From: JBBRVW01 sp038246545
GTDB taxonomy: Bacteria > Actinomycetota > Actinomycetes > JACCUZ01
NCBI GenBank assembly: GCA_038246545.1
Contig: JBBRVW010000039.1
Span: 1 to 49,843 of the forward strand
Length of the DNA stretch: 49,843 nt
Direction: 5' to 3'
Below, in pieces: positions 1 to 8,014 of the stretch (position 1 is its first letter; each line of letters starts with the position of its first letter). The notes below the pieces were generated by a model. It saw nothing but the letters and a program-made list of their open reading frames with translations. It made no database searches and was not told the origin of the DNA. The position numbers and the translations under genes are program-made.

Positions 1-827
<827 letters not shown>

Positions 828-879
828 GCGGAGACTCCTCGAGCGGGTTCGGGCGGCCGGACGGCCCGGCGCGGGTGTG

Positions 880-905
880 CGCCTACTGACCAGTCATCGT
901 AGGCG
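880..905 (-). promoter_or_regulatory. Possible secA promoter inside a 7-bp inverted repeat
   Basis: CGCCTAC (880-886) and GTAGGCG (899-905) form a perfect 7-bp inverted repeat with a 12-nt centre. On the minus strand the right arm contains TACGAT, which fits the actinobacterial -10 pattern TANNNT, about 70 nt upstream of the secA start. No good -35 box is seen. The element lies between secA and the divergent GNAT operon and could serve as an operator for either. Confidence 0.3.
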
Positions 906-967
906 TAGCGGCCCCGGACCCTGCGTAACGCCTCGACCGGCGCCGCCGTGCCCGGTTGGATGGACCG

Positions 968-1522
968 GTGAGCTACCCGGGACCCGTGACCCTGACCGAC
1001 GGCCGGCTGCTGCTCCGGCTGCCCGAGCCGGGCGACGTCACCGCGATCACGGAGGCCTGCCAGGACGCGCTGACCGCCCGGTTCGTCCCGGTGCCGGTGC
1101 CCTACACCGAGGAGCACGCCCGCACCTTCGTCGAGGAGCGGCCGCAGCGCTGGCAGGCCGACGACGGCGAGATGACCTGGGCGATCACCGACCCGGCCGC
1201 CGCCCCGGACCGCCGGCTGCTCGGCATGGTCGGCCTGCACGCCCGCGACGCGTCGATGCGCGAGATCGGCTTCTGGGCGGCCCCCTGGGCGCGCGGCCGG
1301 GGCGTCATGACCGACGCGGGCCGCCTGGTGATCCGATTCGGGTTCGAGGTGCTGCTCCTCGAGCGCATCGAGTGGCGGGCCGTGGTCGGTAACGACTCCT
1401 CCCGCCGGGTCGCCGAGAAGCTCGGCTTCCAGCCGGAGGGGATCAGCCGGGCCGGCCTGCTGCACCGCGGCGACCGGGTCGACGGGTGGGTGGCCGGCCT
1501 GCTCCCCGGCGAGCTCGTCTGA
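968..1522 (+). CDS. GNAT family N-acetyltransferase (RimJ/RimL type)
   Basis: A single-domain GNAT of about 184 residues, of the class that moves an acetyl group from acetyl-CoA to an amine (protein N-terminus, antibiotic or small molecule). The acetyl-CoA loop is seen as ARGRGV, followed by the typical C-terminal stretch with NDSSRRVAEKLGF. GTG at 968 gives a usual N-terminus (MSYPGPVTLTDGRLLLR); an in-frame TTG at 956 is an alternative, and neither has a clear ribosome site. It is the first of three coupled GNAT genes, with its stop overlapping the next ATG by one base. The substrate cannot be told from sequence. Confidence 0.85.
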   Translation: MSYPGPVTLTDGRLLLRLPEPGDVTAITEACQDALTARFVPVPVPYTEEHARTFVEERPQRWQADDGEMTWAITDPAAAPDRRLLGMVGLHARDASMREIGFWAAPWARGRGVMTDAGRLVIRFGFEVLLLERIEWRAVVGNDSSRRVAEKLGFQPEGISRAGLLHRGDRVDGWVAGLLPGELV

Positions 1523-2625
1523 TGGGCATCGCGCTGCCCCCGTCCTCCCCCGAGCTGGTCGGGGACGGCGTCCGGCTCGGCCCGTGGGAGGAGCGGGACC
1601 TGCCGGGCGTCGTCGCGCTGGCCGACGACGATGCCAGCCGGACCTTCTCCGCCTCGCTGGCCGACGTCCGGACGATCGACGATGCCCGTCGCTGGGTCGC
1701 CGGGCGCAGCGGCCCGGACCGGGTCGACTGGGCGGTGCGCGACCCGGCGACCGGTGACCTGATCGGCCGTAGCGCGCTGCACCGGTTCGCGAAGCACCCG
1801 CAGGCGGCGGAGATCGGCTACGGAGTGCACCCCGCGCACCGTGGCCGCGGGGTCGCGACCGCCGCGGTCGCCGCCGTCACCCGCTTCGCGTTCGGCGACC
1901 TCGGGCTTTGCCGGGTCGAGCTGGTCCACGACCAGGACAACACGGCGTCCTGCGTCGTCGCCGACCGCAGCGGTTACCTGCTGGAAGGCGTCGAGAGGGA
2001 AGCGCTCGGCTACCCCGACGGACGGGTCAGCGACCTCCACCGGCACGCCCGGCTCGCCACCGACCCGGCCGGTCCGTCAGAGCCCTCGCCGCGGCCGCTC
2101 GTCGTCCCGGACCTGCAGGGGGCCGGCGTGCGGCTGCGCCCGTGGCTCGACGCCGACGCCCCGACCTACCGGTGCGGGATGACCGACCCGGAGTCGGCGC
2201 GCTGGTCGGGTGCCGCCCAGCCGTTCACCCACGACGACGCGCGACGGACGCTGGCGCGGTTCCGGCGGCGAGCGGCCGCCGGGCTCTCGGTGGTGTGGGC
2301 CATCGAGGTCGACGGGATCGTGACGGGCTCGCTGGGTGTGCGGAGCATCAACCGGGTCGACCAGCACGCGAGCGTGGCCTACTGGGTGCTGCCCGAGCAC
2401 CGCGGGCACGGCATCGCGCCACGGGCGCTCCGACTGGCGACGACCTACGCCGTGGACGTGCTGGGTCTGCACCGGGTGCAGCTCCAGCACGCCGTCGCCA
2501 ACACGGCGTCCTGCCGGGTGGCGGAGAAGGCCGACTTCGCCCTCGAGTCGACCCAGCGCGGGTCGTGCCTGCTCGCGGAGGGCTTCGTGGACGAACACCA
2601 GCACGTGAGGGTGCGGACCGCGTGA
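1522..2625 (+). CDS. Tandem two-domain GNAT acetyltransferase
   Basis: The 367-residue product holds two complete GNAT domains. Domain 1 (about 10-180) has the acetyl-CoA motif HRGRGVA and DNTASCVVADRSGY. Domain 2 (about 200-365) has HRGHGIA and NTASCRVAEKADF. Both look intact, so this is a true duplication-fusion and not a frameshift join. The ATG at 1522 shares one base with the previous stop (TGATG), and the 3' end overlaps the next gene by GTGA, so all three should be co-translated. Two-domain GNATs include mycothiol synthase and RimJ/RimL fusions; the RimL-like signatures here argue against MshD. Substrate unknown. Confidence 0.85.
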   Translation: MGIALPPSSPELVGDGVRLGPWEERDLPGVVALADDDASRTFSASLADVRTIDDARRWVAGRSGPDRVDWAVRDPATGDLIGRSALHRFAKHPQAAEIGYGVHPAHRGRGVATAAVAAVTRFAFGDLGLCRVELVHDQDNTASCVVADRSGYLLEGVEREALGYPDGRVSDLHRHARLATDPAGPSEPSPRPLVVPDLQGAGVRLRPWLDADAPTYRCGMTDPESARWSGAAQPFTHDDARRTLARFRRRAAAGLSVVWAIEVDGIVTGSLGVRSINRVDQHASVAYWVLPEHRGHGIAPRALRLATTYAVDVLGLHRVQLQHAVANTASCRVAEKADFALESTQRGSCLLAEGFVDEHQHVRVRTA

Positions 2626-3173
2626 CCGGGATCGAGCCCGTGGAGATCGCGGCCGGGGCCTGGCAGCTGCGGCCGCCGTCGGCGTCCGAGGCGACCGACG
2701 CACTCGCGATGCTGCAGGACCCGCTGACCCTGCGCTTCAACCCGGCGCCGCGAGTCGTGGACCTCGACACCGCACGGGCTTGGTGCGTGAGCGGTGCGGA
2801 CTGGTCCGACGGGCGGCACGCGTCCTTCTCGGTGCTGGCGGCGACCACCGGGCGGCTGGTCGGCAACGTGTCGCTCTGGGACATGGACCTCACGGCGCAC
2901 GAGGCCGCGATCGGCTACCGCACGGCGCCGTGGGCCCGCGCCCAGGGCGTCGCCACGTCGGCCGTCGCGGCGGTCGCGCGCTGGGCGTTCGGCGCCCTCG
3001 CCATCGAGCGGATCACCCTGCCGCACGACCCGGAGAACCTCGCCTCGTGCCGGGTCGCCGAGAAGGCCGGGTTCCGCGCCGAAGGCACCCTGCGTGGCGC
3101 CTACCGGGCCGACGACGGCACCCGCCACGACGAGCACGTGCACGGCCGGCTGGCCTCCGACCCCGAGCCGTGA
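2622..3173 (+). CDS. GNAT family N-acetyltransferase, third gene of the set
   Basis: A 183-residue single-domain GNAT. It starts at GTG 2622, overlapping the previous stop as GTGA, which strongly suggests translational coupling. The acetyl-CoA loop reads RAQGVATSA and the C-terminal part reads NLASCRVAEKAGFRAEG. It ends the GNAT operon; a 119-bp gap with its own ribosome site then precedes the lipoprotein gene. With its two neighbours it brings the operon to four related acetyltransferase domains, probably from local duplication. Confidence 0.85.
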   Translation: MTGIEPVEIAAGAWQLRPPSASEATDALAMLQDPLTLRFNPAPRVVDLDTARAWCVSGADWSDGRHASFSVLAATTGRLVGNVSLWDMDLTAHEAAIGYRTAPWARAQGVATSAVAAVARWAFGALAIERITLPHDPENLASCRVAEKAGFRAEGTLRGAYRADDGTRHDEHVHGRLASDPEP

Positions 3174-3292
3174 GGCGACAGCCGTACCCGCGTCCGCTCT
3201 GGGCGGAATGGCTAGAACGGGCCATTGCACCGGCGCCGCCCGGGGCGGTGTCATGTCCGCGACGGCGCGCGGCCGTCACGGGGGAGGCCGTC

Positions 3293-4243
3293 ATGACCGG
3301 GTACCTGCCGTCGACCCGACGCCGGATCACCGCGGTCGCGGTGGCCGCCACCTGCGGGCTGCTCGTCGCCTGCGCCTCGAGCAGCGGCACGACGTCGTCC
3401 GGCTCCGGCGACCAGACGTCCGCCACCGCCAGCACACCCAGCGGCTCCAGCACGTCCAGCGCGGCCGCGACGCCGTCGGAGAGCTCGGTCCCGCTCTCCG
3501 ACACCTACCCGAACTCGCTCGTGGTCCTGGGGCACTCCGGCACCACCGGCTACAACTCCGACCCGACCAAGCCGGACACCGACGCGACGGCGAACTCCTG
3601 GGCGACCGGCGACAACCCCGCGGTGAACAGCGTCTACCTGCGGCTGCTCGCCCTGAACCCCGCCGTTCGCGGGCACAGCACGAACGTCGGGCTGGACGGC
3701 TCCACCGTCGACGACCTCGACGGTGAGATCGACCGGGCCCTCGCCGTGTCGCCGCTTCCCGACCTGTTCCTCATCCAGACCGTCGACAACGACATCGGGT
3801 GCAACGGCACGGACAAGGACAACTACGCGCCGTTCCGCAGCACCCTCGTCGCCGCGATGCGCACGATCAGCGCCGGCGCTCCGAAGGCGGCCATCCTCGT
3901 CGTCAGCAGCCCGTGGGCCACGGTGGCCAACTACACCGAGGTGATCTCGCACATCCCGGCCCTGAAGTCGGACTACAGCGGTCAAGGCCTCTGCGACCCG
4001 TTCGACGTGTCCGGGCACCCGCAGCCCGCCGGCCAGCACGCGCAGGCCGTCATCATCCGGCGCTACCTGCAGGAGGTCTCCTCGGCCTGCAAGGCCGTGC
4101 CGGCCTGCCGGTACGACGGCGGCGCCCTGCACCGCATGAAGATCACCGCCAAGGACATCACCCCCGACGGCAACCACCTGTCGGTCGCCGGCCAGGCGAA
4201 GCAGGCAGCGCTCGAGTGGGACGTCCTGGCCCTCGACGGCTGA
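3293..4243 (+). CDS. Lipoprotein SGNH/GDSL-like hydrolase
   Basis: A 316-residue predicted lipoprotein. An Arg-rich N-terminus and hydrophobic stretch end in the lipobox LVAC with Cys27, followed by a long Ser/Thr-rich linker (about 28-75). The catalytic domain has the SGNH pattern: GHSGTTG in place of GDS (block I, nucleophile Ser), VDNDIGCN (block III-like) and DGNHLSVAG (block V, Asp-x-x-His). It should act as an esterase or lipase outside the membrane; the substrate is unknown. ATG 3293 has GGGGAGG five bases upstream. An in-frame GTG at 3248 would only add residues ahead of the signal peptide. Confidence 0.8.
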   Translation: MTGYLPSTRRRITAVAVAATCGLLVACASSSGTTSSGSGDQTSATASTPSGSSTSSAAATPSESSVPLSDTYPNSLVVLGHSGTTGYNSDPTKPDTDATANSWATGDNPAVNSVYLRLLALNPAVRGHSTNVGLDGSTVDDLDGEIDRALAVSPLPDLFLIQTVDNDIGCNGTDKDNYAPFRSTLVAAMRTISAGAPKAAILVVSSPWATVANYTEVISHIPALKSDYSGQGLCDPFDVSGHPQPAGQHAQAVIIRRYLQEVSSACKAVPACRYDGGALHRMKITAKDITPDGNHLSVAGQAKQAALEWDVLALDG

Positions 4244-4263
4244 GGCCGATCTCGACCTGGGCG

Positions 4264-4383
4264 ACCGGAGTCAGCCGAGATCTCGGTGACCAGCGCGACG
4301 TCGTCGACCCGCGCCTCGACGACGGCGAGCAGTCGGCAGTGCTCGATGTCGGCCAGCCGCCGCTCGAGAGCGAAGCCGGTCAC
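4264..4383 (-). pseudogene. Remnant of a small gene coupled to the YcaQ-like gene
   Basis: A GTG at 4383 overlaps the stop of the upstream glycosylase gene as GTGA, the usual local operon junction. About 40 codons follow with strong G/C third positions (begins MTGFALERRLADIEHC). After about residue 40 the frame loses codon bias and runs antisense through the end of the SGNH hydrolase gene to a stop at 4063. The simplest reading is a gene whose 3' end was lost, bringing the convergent hydrolase gene close. I do not recognise the fragment. A perfect 12-bp palindrome (CCGAGATCTCGG, 4275-4286) lies inside it. Confidence 0.35.
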
Positions 4384-5621
4384 CGCGCTACCTCGACGGA
4401 CAGGGCGGCCGCCAGGTCGCCGCGGTCCTCGACCCGGACCTCGTCGAGACCGAGCCAGCGCGCCATCTCACGCAGCTCGGCCGCCAGCTCCCACGCCATC
4501 GACGGCGGTGCGTGCTCCTCGGCGTACGCCGACCGCACCAGCAGCGCGCCGGACCGGCGGTCGGCCTTGAGGTCGACCCGCGCGACCAGCCTGTCGCCGA
4601 GCAGGAACGGCAGCACGTAGTACCCGAAGACCCGCTTCTCGGCGGGCGTATAGATCTCGATCCGGTAGTGGAAGCCGAACAGGTGCTCGGCCCGCCAGCG
4701 GAACCACACCAGCGGGTCGAACGGCACCAGGAGGGCCCGCGCGTCGACCCGGCGCGGGAGCCGCGCATCGCGGTGCAGGTAGGCCGGCCGGCCCCAGCCC
4801 TCGACCTCCACGGGCAGCAGCTCGCCAGACTCCACGAGCGTTGCTACTGCGGCCCGGGAGTCGTCCGGCCGGAGCCGGAAGTAGTCGCGCAGGCACGGCT
4901 CGGACGCCACCCCGTGCGCGCGCGCCGCGATGCGCGTGAGCGCGACGAAGGACTCGTGGTCGGAGAGGTCGGGCGCGGCGACGACGGCGCGGGGAAGCAC
5001 CCGATCCGGCACGGCGTAGCGGCGCTCGAAGGACGTGGTGCGGCCGGCCGAGCTGATCTCGCCGGCGTAGAACAGGAACTCCAGGGCGCGCTTCACCTCG
5101 GACCAGTTCCAGCCCCAGTCGACCCTGGCGCGCGGGACGTCGTGCTCCAGCGCCGCCTCTACCTGGCCGGCGGTCATCGGCACGGTGCGGTCGGCGAGCT
5201 CGTCGCGGACGGCCTGGACCAGGTCGGGACGCTGGGCCGCGATCGAGCGCATGCCGCCCCAAGCCTCCTCGCTGCGCCGCATCCGCCAGCGCAGCAGTCG
5301 CTGGGTCGAGGGCGGCACCAGGCTCGCCTCGTGGGCCCAGTACTCGACCAGCCGGCGCGGCGCCCGGCTGCTCGCGCGGTCGAGCAGCGACCGGTCGTAC
5401 GGGCCCAGGCGGGAGAACAGCGGCAGGTAGTGGGCCCGGGTGAGGACGTTGACGCTGTCGATCTGCAGCAGGCCGATGCGCTCCACGGTGGCGGTGAGCT
5501 GTCGCATGGTGGGCGCCGCCGGGCGGGGGGCGGCCAGCCCCTGTGCGGCGATCGCCACCCGACGGGCCCGCGGGAGGGACAGCCGCTGCACCGTCCGGGT
5601 CACGGTCGCCGATGCTGTCAT
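4380..5621 (-). CDS. YcaQ/AlkX-like winged-helix DNA glycosylase
   Basis: A 413-residue member of the HTH_42 (formerly DUF1006) family, which includes the DNA crosslink glycosylases E. coli YcaQ/AlkX and Streptomyces AlkZ. These enzymes remove bulky or crosslinked alkylpurines by base excision. Residues 51-55 read LLQID, matching the Q-x-D signature of the AlkX branch (AlkZ has Q-x-Q). Residues 93-100 (EYWAHEAS) match the conserved catalytic segment. Length is normal. ATG 5621 lies 18 bp after the stop of the AbiEi/DUF559 gene on the same strand, and one of two related palindromes sits just upstream. A general repair role is more likely than self-resistance, as no antibiotic cluster is adjacent. 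Confidence 0.8.
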   Translation of the reverse strand: MTASATVTRTVQRLSLPRARRVAIAAQGLAAPRPAAPTMRQLTATVERIGLLQIDSVNVLTRAHYLPLFSRLGPYDRSLLDRASSRAPRRLVEYWAHEASLVPPSTQRLLRWRMRRSEEAWGGMRSIAAQRPDLVQAVRDELADRTVPMTAGQVEAALEHDVPRARVDWGWNWSEVKRALEFLFYAGEISSAGRTTSFERRYAVPDRVLPRAVVAAPDLSDHESFVALTRIAARAHGVASEPCLRDYFRLRPDDSRAAVATLVESGELLPVEVEGWGRPAYLHRDARLPRRVDARALLVPFDPLVWFRWRAEHLFGFHYRIEIYTPAEKRVFGYYVLPFLLGDRLVARVDLKADRRSGALLVRSAYAEEHAPPSMAWELAAELREMARWLGLDEVRVEDRGDLAAALSVEVAR

Positions 5622-5634
5622 GCCACGTTCAGCA

Positions 5635-5682
5635 ACCTGTCAGCCGTTGGACGCCAGATACGGCCCTGAGCGGCTGACAGGT
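5635..5682. repeat. 48-bp palindrome, copy B, downstream of the AbiEi/DUF559 gene
   Basis: Perfect 12-bp arms ACCTGTCAGCCG (5635-5646) and CGGCTGACAGGT (5671-5682) enclose a partly paired centre with GATA at the middle (5657-5660). Length, outer arm core (TGTCAGCC/GGCTGACA) and central GATACGG match the palindrome at 6713-6760. The stop codon of the AbiEi/DUF559 gene lies inside the left arm, and the right arm codes for its last residues. It lies just ahead of the ycaQ-like start. Confidence 0.75.
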
Positions 5683-6602
5683 CCGAGATGGCGGCGGAGC
5701 AGCGCCTCGACCCGGTCCGGGTCGGCCCGGCAGGCCATGGACGGGAGCCGGAGTGGCGTGCCGTCGGTACCGGCAGCCTGGATCTCGGCGGACCTGAGCA
5801 GGTCGTCGTACCACTGGCTGACCTCCAGGTGGCCGACCCCGTCGATCTCGAGCCAGCGCACCCGCCCGTCGGGCAGCCGCCACTCGACGTCGAGGTAGCG
5901 GCGCCGACCACGGCTGTCCACGCGCATCGCCTGGCGGCCCGGTTCGGGCAGTCCCCGGCGGCGGCAGAACCGTAGAAAGTCGATCTCGCTCAGCGCCTGG
6001 GAGCCACCCGAGATGTCCTCGAGGACTCGCTGCATCATCCTCCGCCGCTTGACTTGGCCCACGGTCTCCAGCAAGGCGAGCACGTGGTGCGGCGTCGTCA
6101 GCCGCTGCTGCACCACGGCCGCGAGGACCCCGCAGGCGGCGCGGTCCGTGTCGGCCCAGGCGCCGGAATCGATCGCGGCTCGCTCCGTGCGATGCAGCCG
6201 GAGACCGCTGCGGACCACGACGTCCTCCTCGCGATGCCGCCGCGACTCGTGGACCTTGACCGGCCGGAGCTCGGGCGGGATCGGCGGTGGCGCGAGGCCG
6301 CGGGCGACGACCACGTGCGTCGCTGCGCGTTGCCAGCCGGCAAGGCCGGCGACGTCCAGCGCTGTCCACGCCGCAGCCGCCGCAGCCGGGCCGCAGTGGA
6401 GCACCGCCCCGATCTGCCGCGACCGCTCGGGCAGCGGGCCGCAGTGGAGCACGACGACCGTCTGCCCCAGGGCGGCCCAGCGGCGGGCAGCGACCTGGTC
6501 TTCGACATCGTCGGAGTCCACGCCCAGCGCGCGCAGCTGCGCACGGCTGCAGACGGCTGCCTGCTGGTCGCTGAGCTCCTTCAGCCCGGCGACCATCTCC
6601 AT
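5640..6602 (-). CDS. AbiEi-like N-terminal domain with DUF559/Vsr-like C-terminal domain
   Basis: A 320-residue protein. The first 60 residues (LSDQQAAVCSRAQLRALG onward, then RRWAALGQTVVVL) resemble the winged-helix antitoxin domain of AbiEi-type proteins. The C-terminal third (RRRYLDVEWRLPDGRVRWLE, then IDGVGH) resembles the PD-(D/E)XK-like DUF559/very-short-patch endonuclease family. Such proteins are common orphans in actinobacteria; no AbiEii nucleotidyltransferase toxin is adjacent, so a toxin-antitoxin role is not shown. The start is ATG 6602, with a second ATG two codons in. It is bracketed by two related 48-bp palindromes. Confidence 0.7.
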   Translation of the reverse strand: MEMVAGLKELSDQQAAVCSRAQLRALGVDSDDVEDQVAARRWAALGQTVVVLHCGPLPERSRQIGAVLHCGPAAAAAAWTALDVAGLAGWQRAATHVVVARGLAPPPIPPELRPVKVHESRRHREEDVVVRSGLRLHRTERAAIDSGAWADTDRAACGVLAAVVQQRLTTPHHVLALLETVGQVKRRRMMQRVLEDISGGSQALSEIDFLRFCRRRGLPEPGRQAMRVDSRGRRRYLDVEWRLPDGRVRWLEIDGVGHLEVSQWYDDLLRSAEIQAAGTDGTPLRLPSMACRADPDRVEALLRRHLGPVSRSGPYLASNG

Positions 6603-6712
6603 CGCCGGCGCGCGCCCTGTCTTGGCCCGATCGTGCGCGGGGTCGGCGGACGGCGGCCGCGCGCCGACGCCGACTGTGGATCACCAAGCACCGTGCGCAC
6701 CCTGTGGACAGC

Positions 6713-6760
6713 AGTTGTCAGCCCCTGGGCGCCGGATACGGCGTCCAGGGGCTGACAACT
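6713..6760. repeat. 48-bp palindrome, copy A, upstream of the AbiEi/DUF559 gene
   Basis: Perfect 16-bp arms AGTTGTCAGCCCCTGG (6713-6728) and CCAGGGGCTGACAACT (6745-6760). Five of the six inner pairs also match and the sixth is G-T, leaving a GATA loop (6735-6738). As RNA this is a 22-bp hairpin. It lies between divergent genes (AbiEi/DUF559 minus, ECF sigma plus), so a simple terminator role is unlikely; no T-run follows on either side. It is the partner of copy B at 5635-5682, in the same orientation. Confidence 0.85.
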
Positions 6761-6783
6761 AGCGGGCAGGTCGCGGGCCGTCG

Positions 6784-6811
6784 TGTCACACCTGAGGCCG
6801 CTCACCGCGTC
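6784..6811 (+). promoter_or_regulatory. ECF-type promoter of the sigma factor gene
   Basis: TGTCACA (6784-6790), a 17-nt spacer, then CGTC (6808-6811), about 35 bases before the GTG start of the sigma gene. This resembles the TGTCACA-N16-CGTC promoter described for ECF41-group sigma factors, with one extra spacer base. Its position suggests autoregulation. Confidence 0.5.
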
Positions 6812-6846
6812 AGAGGGGTAGGACAGGGAGCAGCCCGAGGAGGACG

Positions 6847-7350
6847 GTGACCAGCGAACAGGACTTCGTCGACCTGGCCACCGCGCGCGGGCCGGCGCTG
6901 TTCCGCACCGCCTGGCTGCTGACCGGTGACTGGCACCTCGCCGAGGACCTGGTGCAGGAGGCGCTCGGACGCATCTACGCGCGGTGGTCGCGGGTGGCCG
7001 CTGCCGACGAACCGGCGGCGTACGCCCAGACGGTGCTCCTGCGCACGTTCCTCAGCCACCGCCGGCGGCGCAGCAGTACCGAGCGCCCCACCGACCGGAC
7101 CGAGATACCCGACGACGCTGCGAGCGAGGCCGACCTGCCGCTGCGGGTGGCGCTGATGGACGCGCTCGGCCGCCTCGACCGGACCGACCGGGCCGTGGTG
7201 GTGCTGCGCTACTGGGAGGACCTGGACGCGCCGGCCACCGCGGCCCTGGTCGGCCTCAGTCCCGCAGCCGTCCGCACCCGGTGCAGCCGGGCTCTCGGCC
7301 GGCTGCGAGAGGTGCTCGGCGACGACCTGGCCGACCTGCTGGCGCGATGA
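6847..7350 (+). CDS. ECF sigma factor, SigE family (Streptomyces type)
   Basis: A 167-residue sigma factor with only regions 2 and 4. Region 2 spans about 8-75 (ALFRTAWLLTGDWHLAEDLVQEAL); region 4 spans about 98-155 (LDRTDRAVVVLRYWEDL, then LVGLSPAAVRTRCSRALGRLR). It would direct RNA polymerase to a small regulon. It lacks the SnoaL-like C-terminal extension of ECF41 sigmas. The GTG start has GAGGAGG a few bases upstream. The next gene, 19 bp on, codes for a membrane-anchored protein that is the likely anti-sigma partner. An ECF-like promoter lies just upstream. Confidence 0.9.
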   Translation: MTSEQDFVDLATARGPALFRTAWLLTGDWHLAEDLVQEALGRIYARWSRVAAADEPAAYAQTVLLRTFLSHRRRRSSTERPTDRTEIPDDAASEADLPLRVALMDALGRLDRTDRAVVVLRYWEDLDAPATAALVGLSPAAVRTRCSRALGRLREVLGDDLADLLAR

Positions 7351-7369
7351 CCCCGACGACGGAGGAGAC

Positions 7370-7978
7370 ATGAGCTTCGAGGACCACCTGAGCGCCGCCA
7401 TGCGCCGCAGCGTCGACACCCTCGTCCCGCCGGTCACCGGCCTCGCCGGCGAGGGGCTGCGGCGCGGCCGGGGGCTACGCCGGCGGCGGCTGGTCACCGC
7501 GGGCACGGCGGCCGGTGTCGCCACCCTCGCCGTCGCCGCCGGTGTCACCGCCGCGGTCACCGGGGGCGGCACCGACGACACCTCCCGGACGATCCCGGCC
7601 GGCCGGACGGCCTGCGACACCGCGCTGAGCAACGGGGTCCTGCCGGAGTGGGCCCGCGACGGGTTCTCCGAGCCCGAGCCGCGGATCGCGCACGCGACCA
7701 GCGAGGACGGCCGGATGGTCGCCATCCTGTTCGGGCCGTTGACGTCGCCGTCCGCGCCGGGGCGGAACAACAAGATCCTCTGGGTGGAGCGGCCGGACTC
7801 CGCCGGGACCCCGCTGCACATCGACGCGGTCCTCCCCGGCACCGCCACGCAGGTGACGCGCGACCTCGCCGGACCGGGCCCCTCGACCGTCGACCTGCCC
7901 GCCCCGGGGTGCTGGACGTTCGCCCTGTCCTTCGGCGGCCACCGGGACGTCATCCACCTGGTGTACGGCCGCCCCTGA
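7370..7978 (+). CDS. Single-span membrane protein, probable anti-sigma partner
   Basis: A 202-residue protein. The first 38 residues are cytoplasmic and Arg-rich, one transmembrane helix spans about 40-66, and an outer domain of about 135 residues follows with two Cys (TACDTAL and GCWTFAL) that could form a disulfide. It lies 19 bp after the sigma gene and begins ATGAGC with GGAGGAGAC upstream. This arrangement is typical of SigE-family sigma factors and their membrane partners. No zinc-binding (ZAS) H-x3-C-x2-C motif is seen, so the anti-sigma call rests on context. Confidence 0.65.
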   Translation: MSFEDHLSAAMRRSVDTLVPPVTGLAGEGLRRGRGLRRRRLVTAGTAAGVATLAVAAGVTAAVTGGGTDDTSRTIPAGRTACDTALSNGVLPEWARDGFSEPEPRIAHATSEDGRMVAILFGPLTSPSAPGRNNKILWVERPDSAGTPLHIDAVLPGTATQVTRDLAGPGPSTVDLPAPGCWTFALSFGGHRDVIHLVYGRP

Positions 7979-8014
7979 CCCGCGGCGGGCGATCCGCACG
8001 GAACCGCCGGAGGA

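Noticed and set aside
1522..2625. Mycothiol synthase (MshD), suggested by tandem GNAT domains
   Set aside because: Both domains carry RimJ/RimL-type signatures, and an MshD-like context is absent.
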